Shown piece after piece: positions 7,341 to 15,258 of a stretch of 17,748 bases of DNA. How positions within the stretch are numbered: the stretch's first letter is position 1; each line of letters starts with the position of its first letter. The translations under genes and the position numbers were made by a program. A model generated the notes under the pieces. It was not told where the DNA came from and ran no database searches. It saw nothing but the letters and a program-made list of their open reading frames with translations. Where the stretch lies: the NCBI GenBank assembly GCA_022545625.1, contig JACZQS010000008.1:1-17748 (forward strand). The letters run 5' to 3'. Source of the DNA: Pseudomonadota bacterium (GTDB lineage: Bacteria; Pseudomonadota; Gammaproteobacteria; GCA-001735895).

Positions 7341-8784
7341 CCCTGGCCAGGTTATTCAGCTCGACCAGTTGTCTGCGCAGGACGATTTTCCCGCCTATGT
7401 GGCGATTTATTCAGATCAGATAAGCGACAACCCATCGGTACTGTCACCCACGGTGATGCAGTGGACAGAGCAGATAACGATATGCAGGGTCAAGGATTGT
7501 GAGCAGTTCTGGCTGGCGCAGCAGGAAAAATTTTCCTCTGGCCTGGAACAACTATTTGAGCGGGTACTGATTCATCATTTCGGTAACGGATATATCGCAG
7601 TATTTGCGAATCACCCCTGGCAGTGCCTGGTTTACCTGGCTTATCAAATGCATCAGCAATCGCAGGGTATTTACTTTTTGCAAAGTCGCCTGAATCTCAA
7701 CATTTTTAAATCGCTTGGATGGGAATTCTGGTTTGCCCCGCAGGATGACCTGATCGCTCATTTCGAGTCGACCGGGGTGAAAGGTTTCAAAGCCGAATCC
7801 TTCCGGGCCAAACAGGCCCAGTTTAAACGCTTTATCGACCGTATTGGGCTTGCTCGACCCTTCGAGTTGAAACAGGCTGACCACCACGCCATGACACGGC
7901 GTTTTGAAGGATGGCTGGGCAGGATCTGGCGCTGGACTTTCGACAGCGATTCCGATTTGCTGGGCTTCCCCTGGGTCGCGCTTGATCAACCAGCGAGACC
8001 AGTAGTCAGCCGGGACCTGGAGTATCCGCTTAACCAGTGGTGTTATATCAAGCTTTTGTTAAGCGAGGATCTGGAGCGTCTATGCGAGCAATTTGACCGG
8101 GATGACAGTGAGCATATCAACCGCATGCTCTGGCGAATTACCCTGTTTAATTACCAGGTCATCGAAGTGGAGTTATCGTTCAGGCACCCCTATTCCCTGC
8201 ACCGTGAGGCACCTGATTTTAAAACCGCGTTGTACCAGGCCTGGTATGTTTACGATGACCTGATGCGTAAACTCCAGCTTCGAGACAGGGATCTGGACCT
8301 GCCCGAGTCTATGCCATTTGTCGGCTGGAAAATCGAAGTGAGCGAGCGCATTCATTTGCCGCCGATGTTATGGGATTTATTCGGCAATGATGAAACTGAA
8401 GTGAATATCCAGAGTCTGTGCGATTTACAAAACAAGTTGTCGATACCGATTGAATCTTATCGTATTCAGGCCAATTTTTATCCAGAGCAGTCGTTTGCGG
8501 CTATACCGATTGGAGGCGTCGCCGAGTGTGCCTATGACGACTACCAGTGGGCCGCCTGCTCAACTTACCGCCCACTTTTTTATTATCAACAGCAGTCTGA
8601 AATCGAAGCACCGACCTCCGGGCAGCGACTTTTTCTCGAACGTTGCGCTAGCCAGTGGTGGTTGCACGAATCGCCAGAGCAGCAGGGCAAGGATTATTTT
8701 TTGCTCAAAGACAGGCGAGGCAGGTCGAGCTGGGTGTACCGTGATTGTGATGGTAAGTGGTTCAAGCAAGGGGAATATTGGTAA
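7330..8784 (+). CDS. imuB: Divergent ImuB, catalytically dead Y-family polymerase homologue
   Basis: The protein is 484 aa from ATG at 7330. A GTG at 7315 is possible but has no ribosome site, while AGGTGA lies 11 nt before 7330. Known role: ImuB bridges DnaE2, ImuA and the beta clamp and has no polymerase activity. The best match to the family is at the C-terminus (residues 413 on): TYRPLFYY, then GQRLFLERCASQWWL, KDYFLLKDRRGRSSWVYRD and WFKQGEYW. The centre has IDRIGLARPFEL (helix-hairpin-helix-like, ~168-182) and a little-finger-like region. MLWDLFG (346-352) sits where ImuB proteins carry their clamp-binding motif, with Met in place of the usual Gln. The first ~140 residues show no palm-domain acidic motif. 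It overlaps imuA by 11 nt. Confidence 0.85.
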   Translation: MMSNPGQVIQLDQLSAQDDFPAYVAIYSDQISDNPSVLSPTVMQWTEQITICRVKDCEQFWLAQQEKFSSGLEQLFERVLIHHFGNGYIAVFANHPWQCLVYLAYQMHQQSQGIYFLQSRLNLNIFKSLGWEFWFAPQDDLIAHFESTGVKGFKAESFRAKQAQFKRFIDRIGLARPFELKQADHHAMTRRFEGWLGRIWRWTFDSDSDLLGFPWVALDQPARPVVSRDLEYPLNQWCYIKLLLSEDLERLCEQFDRDDSEHINRMLWRITLFNYQVIEVELSFRHPYSLHREAPDFKTALYQAWYVYDDLMRKLQLRDRDLDLPESMPFVGWKIEVSERIHLPPMLWDLFGNDETEVNIQSLCDLQNKLSIPIESYRIQANFYPEQSFAAIPIGGVAECAYDDYQWAACSTYRPLFYYQQQSEIEAPTSGQRLFLERCASQWWLHESPEQQGKDYFLLKDRRGRSSWVYRDCDGKWFKQGEYW

Positions 8785-8795
8785 ACCCCTATATG

Positions 8796-8878
8796 CCCCG
8801 GGGAGGAGTTGGGATGAGGGGGTAAACGAGTACTGCGGTTCACAACCCTCACCCCTGCCCTCTCCCAGGGGGAGAGGG
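8796..8878. repeat. GC-rich palindromic repeat between imuB and dnaE2
   Basis: The 111-nt gap is mostly inverted repeat. CCCCGGGG lies at 8796-8803. The left arm 8800-8822 (GGGGAGGAGTTGGGATGAGG...) pairs imperfectly with the right arm 8846-8866 (CCCTCACCCCTGCCC...). The right side also holds a perfect 9-bp hairpin CCCTCTCCC-AGG-GGGAGAGGG (8858-8878). The CCCTCACCCC...CCCTCTCCC wording is typical of small dispersed palindromic repeats in proteobacterial genomes. No transposase or target duplication is seen. The hairpin lies just before dnaE2 and contains the only purine-rich ribosome-site-like sequence. Confidence 0.75.
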
Positions 8879-8895
8879 GGATAACATGGTAATTT

Positions 8896-11800
8896 ATGTG
8901 TGACGGGAACAATTCTTTCTTCGGCTTCAACGAATGGCTGTGCAAAACCAACTTCAGCTTTTTACAGGGTGCGTCACATCCGGTCGACCTGATTACGCGG
9001 GCTAACCAGCTCGGTTACGGTTCACTCTGTATTAACGATTTTGACGGTGCCTATGGGCTTGCACGTTGTTACCGTGAACTCGACTACCTGAAAAAACAGG
9101 GTCAGCATCGAGGCTTAAAATTGAATTATGGCGCCGAAATCCATTTTCAGCGTGATCATCATTTGCCGGTACTGTTGCAGGATACACTGGTACTGGTGGC
9201 GCGGGACCAGGCTGGCTATACCAACCTCAACAAGCTGCTGAGTTATGCACATCGTGAGGGCAAGGATGGCGCCCATATACCGTTGCAGTATCTACTCGAT
9301 AGCGATGTGTCCGGTTTGCTTGCGATTCAACCGATGCGCGGCAATATCCGCAGTCAAAACCCCAGCTTGCATTACCGGGAATTACAGGCCCTGTTTGCGG
9401 GTGATTTTTATCTCGCGATCAGCCGTCATCTTCATCCCGCCGAAGATCGCTGGATTAAATCGAGCCTGGCATTGGCGAAGCGACACCGAATTGAAATCCT
9501 GTTGAGCCAGGATGTGTTTTTCCACGCCCGCGCACAAAAATGTATCAGCGATCTATTACAGGCGATTCGTAACAATGCTGTGTTTGATGATTGCAAACAA
9601 CACCTGTTTCCAAACAGTGAACGATGTTTGCACAATCAATCTGAACTGTATCGGCTGTTTGCACGCATACCCGGCTATGCGCGTTCCCTGGCACTATCAG
9701 CGGAGTTAAATCGATCCTGTAGATTTGACCTCGACCAGTTGAGTTATCACTACCCGAAGGAAATGATTCCGCACCGGCACACTGCGCAGTCCTACCTGCG
9801 TGAACTGGCTTACCAGGGCGCCAAAGACCGTTTCGATCAACACCCCCCACCGAAGATACTGGATCAAATTGCACATGAACTGGTGTTGATCGAACGACTC
9901 GATTTTGCCGATTATTTTCTCACGGTATGGGATATCGTGCGCTGGGCCAGGCAGCAGCAGATACTCTGCCAGGGGCGAGGTTCGGCGGCGAATTCGACCG
10001 TGTGTTATGTGCTCGGGATTACCTCGGTCAACCCCGATCAATTCAACCTGCTGTTCGAACGCTTTGTCAGTATGGAGCGCGGCGACCCGCCCGATATCGA
10101 TGTCGACTTCGAACATGAACGACGCGAAGAGGTGATTCAATACATCTACGCCTGCTATGGCCGTGAGCGGGCGGCGATGGTGGCCAATGTAGTGACATTT
10201 CGTGGCAAGGGTGCGTTGCGAGCGGTGGGCAAGGTTCTCGGGGTCAGCGAAGTTCTGCTGAACCAGATGTCAAAGATCGCGAGCAGTCGTTACTACCGCG
10301 GCGCCGGTACCGAAAATATCGTCGAGGCCTTAAAAAATGATTATGAGCAGCAAAACCCGAAGGATAAAAAAATAAACTGGAAACACTGGATGCAATTAAG
10401 CGATAAGCTGCATGGCTTCCCCCGGCACCTGGGGATCCATTCGGGCGGTTTCATACTCGCCGATAAACCGCTCGATTGCCTGCTGCCGCAGGAACCGGCC
10501 ACTATGGAGGGGCGAAGCGTGATCCAGTGGTGCAAGGAAGATATCGAGGCGCTTGGTTTTTTCAAGATCGATATATTGAGTCTCGGCATGTTGAGCGCTA
10601 TTCGAAAATGCTTTGACTATATCGAGCTTTATTACCATCGTACCCTGAGCCTGCATCGCATCCCGGATGACGACAAGCCGACTTATCAAATGATCCAGAA
10701 GGCCGATACGGTCGGCACCTTTCAAATCGAGTCGCGGGCGCAGATGTCAATGCTGCCTCGACTCAAACCGGCGTGCTTCTATGACCTGGTGATCGAAGTG
10801 GCGATCATCCGGCCAGGCCCGATACAGGGCAAGGTGATACACCCTTACCTGGCAAGACGTGACGGGCTAGAAGCGGTGACTTACCCGGATGAACGATTGC
10901 GGCCGATACTCTCACGCACGCTTGGCATTGCCATATTTCAGGAACAGGCGATGCGTATCGCGATTGCGGTGGGTAATTTTACCCCGGGTGAGGCGAATGA
11001 GTTACGCAAGAAAATTGGTGCCTGGGGTATCAAGGATTTCAATCGTGACCTGCTTCCGTTATTACAAAAACTTGAAACCGGTATGCAGGAAAATGGTATC
11101 AAGCCCGAATTTGCCGAGCAGATACTCGGGCAGATGAAAGGCTTTGCCGAATATGGATTTCCCGAATCGCACGCGGTTTCATTTTCACTGATTGCCTATG
11201 CTTCCTGTTACCTGAAGTGCCATTACCCGGCAGCATTTTATATATCGGTGCTGAATTCGCAGCCGATGGGATTTTATTCACCGCATGCATTGTTGCAAAG
11301 TGCAAAACGCGAGGGGGTGGCCCTGTTGCCACTGTCATTGAATCATTCGCACTGGGACCACGCGCTTGAAAAACCAGCGGGTAAAGCGGACTATGCCATC
11401 CGGTTGGGGTTTCGACTGGTGAATGGTTTGCCACAAGCCAGTGTCGAGGCATTCCTCCAGGTTCGATTACGGCTTGGGCGCTGGGACAGTTTTGAACATT
11501 TCGTCAGCAGCAACCAGTTGGCACGCGATGATTTGACTGCGCTGGCAGCCAGTGATGTGTTTAATGAACTAGGACGTGATCGGTCCGATGCGATCTGGAA
11601 AGCCGAGGCCGCCCCTTTTTACCCAATGCTGGATGACCAGGAGAAGTCTATCAGCTGGAAAGCAGAACAGTCGCTGGAGCGAATCCAGAAAGATTTCAAA
11701 GCGTTTAAAACCAGTCTCGCCGATCATCCGGTTGCGGTGATCAAACAGCAGCAGTGGCCATTTGAGGTGGCTTTAGAAAAGTTTAGCCTTTCGAGCGATT

Positions 11801-12156
11801 TAAATGCCCTGGAGGCCGATACGGATGTATTTGTATTTGGGATGGTGTTGGTCAAACAGTCCCCCGGCTCGGCAAAAGGCATGGTGTTTGTCACCCTCGA
11901 AGACGAGAAGGGGTTTTTCAACCTGGCATTTACGCCGCAGGTTTATACCAGGTTTTACCGCGCGATCGACCATCAACCCTATCTTTGCATAGTCGGCAAA
12001 TTACAACGGGTAAACGAATCACACTCGATCCTGGTAAAACGCGTGTTCGATGCACAAACCGGTGCCAGCCTGCTACCGATGCGCAAGCGCCACCAAAAGG
12101 CTAAAACGCAAATCGAAACCGATGTGGAATTGGTAAAGCCGCGCGCATTTCATTAA
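8896..12156 (+). CDS. dnaE2: Error-prone DNA polymerase DnaE2 (ImuC)
   Basis: The 1086-aa protein is the normal DnaE2 length. The N-terminus has the DnaE2-specific NFSFLQGASHP (19-29) and a PHP domain. The C-family polymerase core shows CQGRGSAANS (358-367), catalytic PDIDVDF (399-405, D402 and D404), GIHSGGFILADKP and the third Asp in FFKIDILSLG (D558). The OB fold follows near residues 975-1050 (DVFVFGMVLVKQSPG, MVFVTLEDEKG). Known role: the catalytic subunit of the ImuA/ImuB mutasome, doing SOS-induced error-prone translesion synthesis. It is the last gene of the lexA2 operon. The start is separated from imuB by a hairpin repeat. The ATG at 8896 lies inside a six-codon out-of-frame ORF (8886-8903), and the purine-rich site is too far away (about 17 nt), so expression may be weak or coupled. 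Confidence 0.95.
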   Translation: MCDGNNSFFGFNEWLCKTNFSFLQGASHPVDLITRANQLGYGSLCINDFDGAYGLARCYRELDYLKKQGQHRGLKLNYGAEIHFQRDHHLPVLLQDTLVLVARDQAGYTNLNKLLSYAHREGKDGAHIPLQYLLDSDVSGLLAIQPMRGNIRSQNPSLHYRELQALFAGDFYLAISRHLHPAEDRWIKSSLALAKRHRIEILLSQDVFFHARAQKCISDLLQAIRNNAVFDDCKQHLFPNSERCLHNQSELYRLFARIPGYARSLALSAELNRSCRFDLDQLSYHYPKEMIPHRHTAQSYLRELAYQGAKDRFDQHPPPKILDQIAHELVLIERLDFADYFLTVWDIVRWARQQQILCQGRGSAANSTVCYVLGITSVNPDQFNLLFERFVSMERGDPPDIDVDFEHERREEVIQYIYACYGRERAAMVANVVTFRGKGALRAVGKVLGVSEVLLNQMSKIASSRYYRGAGTENIVEALKNDYEQQNPKDKKINWKHWMQLSDKLHGFPRHLGIHSGGFILADKPLDCLLPQEPATMEGRSVIQWCKEDIEALGFFKIDILSLGMLSAIRKCFDYIELYYHRTLSLHRIPDDDKPTYQMIQKADTVGTFQIESRAQMSMLPRLKPACFYDLVIEVAIIRPGPIQGKVIHPYLARRDGLEAVTYPDERLRPILSRTLGIAIFQEQAMRIAIAVGNFTPGEANELRKKIGAWGIKDFNRDLLPLLQKLETGMQENGIKPEFAEQILGQMKGFAEYGFPESHAVSFSLIAYASCYLKCHYPAAFYISVLNSQPMGFYSPHALLQSAKREGVALLPLSLNHSHWDHALEKPAGKADYAIRLGFRLVNGLPQASVEAFLQVRLRLGRWDSFEHFVSSNQLARDDLTALAASDVFNELGRDRSDAIWKAEAAPFYPMLDDQEKSISWKAEQSLERIQKDFKAFKTSLADHPVAVIKQQQWPFEVALEKFSLSSDLNALEADTDVFVFGMVLVKQSPGSAKGMVFVTLEDEKGFFNLAFTPQVYTRFYRAIDHQPYLCIVGKLQRVNESHSILVKRVFDAQTGASLLPMRKRHQKAKTQIETDVELVKPRAFH

Positions 12157-12170
12157 AGCTGCAAGTTTAC

Positions 12171-12812
12171 TCAGACAAAGACAATAATCGGCAATAGTGA
12201 ATTTCCGATACTCAAGACCGTTGTAAGTATCGGAACACCGATCAGGCTCAGTGCGATTAGCGCGAACAGGGCATAAACCCCATAACGTTGATTGTAATAG
12301 AGATACCGCATGGCCAACGACCGGGGCAGGAAATAGGGCAAAATGTAATGGCCATCCAGAGGACCTATCGGTATCAGGTTGAACAGCATTAACAACAGGT
12401 TGATCTTGGCCAGGAAAATGAAAAAGAATTGTGGGCCCTGGCCCTCGAATAGTGACCAGCCGGCCTGTAAGCCAAGAATGTAAAAATTAATAGTAATAAT
12501 CGCAACCAGCAAATTCATTCCCGGGCCCGCTGCCGAGACCCACAATGTGGCCCAACGCGAACTGAAGTTGGCAGGATTGGTTGGCACCGGTTTGGCATAG
12601 CCAAAGCCGACCAGAACCACCATCATCAATCCACCAAGGTCAATATGTGCGACTGGGTTCAGGGTCAGCCGACCGGCTTTTTGTGCCGTATCATCACCGT
12701 ATAATTTTGCCACGATGGCGTGGCCGTATTCATGGAAGGTCAGTGAGATGATTAACGCGATCATAATTAATATGAACAGTGCATATTGTTGCTGGAATAA
12801 CAGTTGAATCAT
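12171..12812 (-). CDS. M50 (site-2 type) intramembrane metalloprotease
   Basis: The 213-aa hydrophobic protein has about five membrane segments (roughly residues 11-28, 60-73, 98-115, 128-146 and 172-210). Zinc-site residues are present: HEYGH (27-31) inside the first long segment and the distal Asp in NLIPIGPLDGHY (D153). LNPVAHIDLGG (51-61) is the usual M50B motif. Known members cleave membrane-spanning substrates; the short forms without a PDZ domain mostly have unknown targets. GAAGG lies 6 nt before the ATG. It is convergent with dnaE2 (14 nt between stops) and is probably not part of the SOS operon. There is no clue to its substrate from the neighbours. Confidence 0.92.
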   Translation of the reverse strand: MIQLLFQQQYALFILIMIALIISLTFHEYGHAIVAKLYGDDTAQKAGRLTLNPVAHIDLGGLMMVVLVGFGYAKPVPTNPANFSSRWATLWVSAAGPGMNLLVAIITINFYILGLQAGWSLFEGQGPQFFFIFLAKINLLLMLFNLIPIGPLDGHYILPYFLPRSLAMRYLYYNQRYGVYALFALIALSLIGVPILTTVLSIGNSLLPIIVFV

Positions 12813-12873
12813 TTATAGCCTTCGGCAAGTGGTTAGCGTCATCGGCATTTTTCAACGCCTCCTCGGCAGGAAT

Positions 12874-12902
12874 TATCAAAAAGCGATAACCGCTATTTGA
12901 TA
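12874..12902. repeat. 12-bp inverted repeat in AT-rich gap
   Basis: TATCAAAAAGCG (12874-12885) and CGCTATTTGATA (12891-12902) pair at 11 of 12 positions around the loop ATAAC. No U-tract follows on either strand, so it is not a standard terminator. It could be an operator or an mRNA hairpin. The rest of 12813-13090 is AT-rich and I see no convincing gene in it. Confidence 0.55.
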
Positions 12903-13090
12903 CAATTTAAACGGGCAAAATCTATCGCATATCGATACGGATATAACTTAAATAGGACCATCAACAATATCACATTAGTCATTGTAAATAATGAAAATCC
13001 ACTATAATCAATATGCGGGTCGTAGTTTTCAGACAATTGAAAAAGTTTAATACCGAAGCATAGTTTATTACTCAAAATAAGTGGACTGAA

Positions 13091-13240
13091 ATGAAAATTC
13101 CAGCGGTCAACGAGTGGATCGTAATTGCAAATAATGCCCCCGGCTGGAAAGTAGTTTTCGATGTATTCGATCAGGATATGTTTACCATGCTGTCGCCCTC
13201 ACAGGGTGTCTCCATTGATTCAGTACCCGCGCTGATTTAA
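13091..13240 (+). CDS. Possible small protein of 49 aa upstream of the GGDEF gene
   Basis: This short ORF begins MKIPAVNEWIVIANNAPGW and ends SIDSVPALI, with TAA at 13238-13240. I do not recognise it. In its favour, codon choice resembles the flanking genes, a GTGGA sequence lies just before the ATG, and only 21 nt separate it from the GTG of the next gene, as in an operon. It is acidic overall, has no membrane segment and no signal peptide. Against it, the ribosome site is weak and there is no family match that I know. It could be the remnant of a longer gene, although an in-frame TAG at 13061 ends the frame shortly upstream. Confidence 0.4.
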   Translation: MKIPAVNEWIVIANNAPGWKVVFDVFDQDMFTMLSPSQGVSIDSVPALI

Positions 13241-13261
13241 ACCTCAAAAGGTAACCGTGTA

Positions 13262-15064
13262 GTGTCGCAGGAATTAATCACCCGATATAAAAAATCCATT
13301 CGAATCCAGTATCAGAATCGCAAATTGGAGAGCAAATATCGGCTGGGGCAGAATTCCCGGGGCCGCAGTGCGAGCGTATTCGCTTTTGCTATCCTGTCAT
13401 TTCTCAGTCTGGCCTTCGCATTTCTCGAGCACAAGGCTTTCGGCAGGGAAAATTTGATCCCGATGTACGGCTATCTTTCGGTTGCGGCGCTGGCAATAGG
13501 AAATTTGTTTGTCAGTCAATGGATAAGTAACCCCTACTGGCCCAATTTAAGGTTAATTATCAATGGCATTGCCTGCATGGGTTTTGTCATAGCCGCTGTT
13601 TATCTGCAAAAATATAGCGCCTACCATGCGCTTGAAATGTCGTTGCTGATTATTTTGATCGGAAGCCTGAACGTAATCCGCTTTCCTGTAACCACCCTGG
13701 TTACACTGGTGATGGCGAGTGTTTTTTTATACGCAATGCATTTTACCGAAGTATCCGTATTCTGGATGGTTATCGTGGCAGTTCTATTACTCTCAGCCGT
13801 GCTAATCGGTGCCTATCTCTCCTATATTCTTGAGCGTCAACGCAGGCTGCTGTTTTTGCAGTCCGATATCAACCAGGACATGACTAACCGACAGGAAACC
13901 TGGGCGTTTACCCTGATTGATCTCGATATGGCGCTGAGCGGTATTGTGGATTTCAGGGAAGTAATCGGGTTGCTGAAAAAACATCTCGAATCGGTCATCG
14001 AATTCGAATCTTACATTCTTACCTCACTCGAAGGACAGGGTCCCAAACCCGTTGCGGACAAGATGGAAGGTGCCCTGTTTGAGGAAGATGACAAAACCCT
14101 GTGGTCGGAAGACGTGCTGAGCAAACTCACTCAAACCCGGCAGGCAAACACTAGTGCAGAACAGGAAGAGGTTAAGGGGTTCTTAGGTAATGTAAAGAAA
14201 CGAGCACTGTCTTATCGTCTGGATGTGCCTGTTATCAGTGACTCGAATTTGTTGGGGATAATTAGTTTACGTCGGTCAACGGAACCGTTTAATGATCTGG
14301 ATATGGTGGCTAGTGTCAGTATTGCCGCCCAGGCTATGATGATTTTTAAACGATCTACCAGGAATGCCTCGATGGTGTTAGATGGCTCGGCTCTGGCTTC
14401 AGCCCCCGCTAGTTCCCCATTACCGGCGAAGCGTAGTGGCGATGTCACGGTAACCTCTAAATTGTCTACCACCCAGTCGACTGATATGGAGATGACCGAT
14501 CAAAGTTTCATCGATCCCAACGCCCAGGCAGGGTCAGGAGATAAGGAGGAAAAAGGCGGCAAGGGAAAATCCGCGGTAAAGAAAACTATTACTTTGCTCA
14601 GTCGTGAAAATTCCGACCGGATTGGAAGGGAAAAGTACCAGACTGCCGCATTGGAAGGCGATCCTCTCTCTATTCTGATCATTGAGATCGATGGCTTATC
14701 CAAACTGCGCGAACAGGATGGAGACCAGGTCGCTTACCGGGTTTTTGCCTCCATAGTCAGGTATATATTTTCCAATGTGGATAAAATGAAAGATACACTG
14801 GGGCGCTATGGTCAAAATGGCCTCAGTGTCTTAACGCCTGAAATTGACATGAATGCGGCAGAAAAATTTGCCGAGAAAATACGAAAGTATGTTTCGAAAG
14901 CTCGGTATCAAACAGATTTTGGAGAAAAGAGTGCTACCCTGAGCATAGGTGTCGCGGCGATGACCGACGAAACCGGCAATTATAATTCGATGGTGAAACG
15001 AGCCGATATGGCACTATTTGTAGCCAAGAAGAATGGGCGCAATTGTGTCAAGGTTCGATTATAG
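13262..15064 (+). CDS. Six-TM sensor protein with GAF-like region and degenerate GGDEF domain
   Basis: The 600-aa protein starts at GTG with AAAAGG 10 nt upstream. Residues ~36-188 hold six membrane helices (MASE-like input), and ERQRRLLFLQSD starts the cytoplasmic part. Residues ~210-365 resemble a GAF domain (LDVPVISDSNLLGIISLRR). A Ser/Pro/Lys-rich linker (~370-440) follows, then a GGDEF-fold domain (~443-600) with IEIDGLSKL, ATLSIGVA and ADMALFVAKKNGRN. The signature loop reads RYGQNGLSVL: GGDEF is replaced by GQNGL (517-521), so both acidic catalytic residues are gone. It is therefore unlikely to make cyclic di-GMP. It may act as a receptor or structural signalling module. The metal-site Asp477 remains. 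The domain fold is firm; the function is unknown. Confidence 0.85.
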   Translation: MSQELITRYKKSIRIQYQNRKLESKYRLGQNSRGRSASVFAFAILSFLSLAFAFLEHKAFGRENLIPMYGYLSVAALAIGNLFVSQWISNPYWPNLRLIINGIACMGFVIAAVYLQKYSAYHALEMSLLIILIGSLNVIRFPVTTLVTLVMASVFLYAMHFTEVSVFWMVIVAVLLLSAVLIGAYLSYILERQRRLLFLQSDINQDMTNRQETWAFTLIDLDMALSGIVDFREVIGLLKKHLESVIEFESYILTSLEGQGPKPVADKMEGALFEEDDKTLWSEDVLSKLTQTRQANTSAEQEEVKGFLGNVKKRALSYRLDVPVISDSNLLGIISLRRSTEPFNDLDMVASVSIAAQAMMIFKRSTRNASMVLDGSALASAPASSPLPAKRSGDVTVTSKLSTTQSTDMEMTDQSFIDPNAQAGSGDKEEKGGKGKSAVKKTITLLSRENSDRIGREKYQTAALEGDPLSILIIEIDGLSKLREQDGDQVAYRVFASIVRYIFSNVDKMKDTLGRYGQNGLSVLTPEIDMNAAEKFAEKIRKYVSKARYQTDFGEKSATLSIGVAAMTDETGNYNSMVKRADMALFVAKKNGRNCVKVRL

Positions 15065-15211
15065 GGCGGATCTAACACCTTCGACACAACTTGCTCGAGT
15101 ACAAAAAAATTGAAATCCCTAGTATTCACGACCGGTCCGCGTCTATTCATCTTTAATAAAATCTCCCAGGTCAACCGCTTACCTGGCTAGTAGTTCGAAA
15201 ATCAATGAATG

Positions 15212-15238
15212 TTGACAGCGAAAAGGTTAAGGTATAAT
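15212..15238 (+). promoter_or_regulatory. Promoter of the tpm-DUF2797 pair
   Basis: A perfect -35 TTGACA (15212-15217) and a perfect -10 TATAAT (15233-15238) are 15 nt apart, 2 nt short of ideal. The predicted start near 15245 leaves only about 14 untranslated nt with no Shine-Dalgarno before ATG 15259. The rest of 15065-15258 shows a weak 6-bp inverted repeat (15166-15186) and nothing else that I can name. Confidence 0.65.
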
Positions 15239-15258
15239 TTTTTGCTTCGCCGGTTCCT

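Noticed and set aside
12893..13075. 60-codon minus-strand ORF with a hydrophobic stretch
   Set aside because: It overlaps the inverted repeat, sits in AT-rich DNA where chance ORFs differ little from this, and has no ribosome site or recognisable family.
15166..15186. CCAGGT/ACCTGG inverted repeat as a terminator after the GGDEF gene
   Set aside because: The stem is only 6 bp with a 9-nt loop and no U-tract, so a chance occurrence is as likely.
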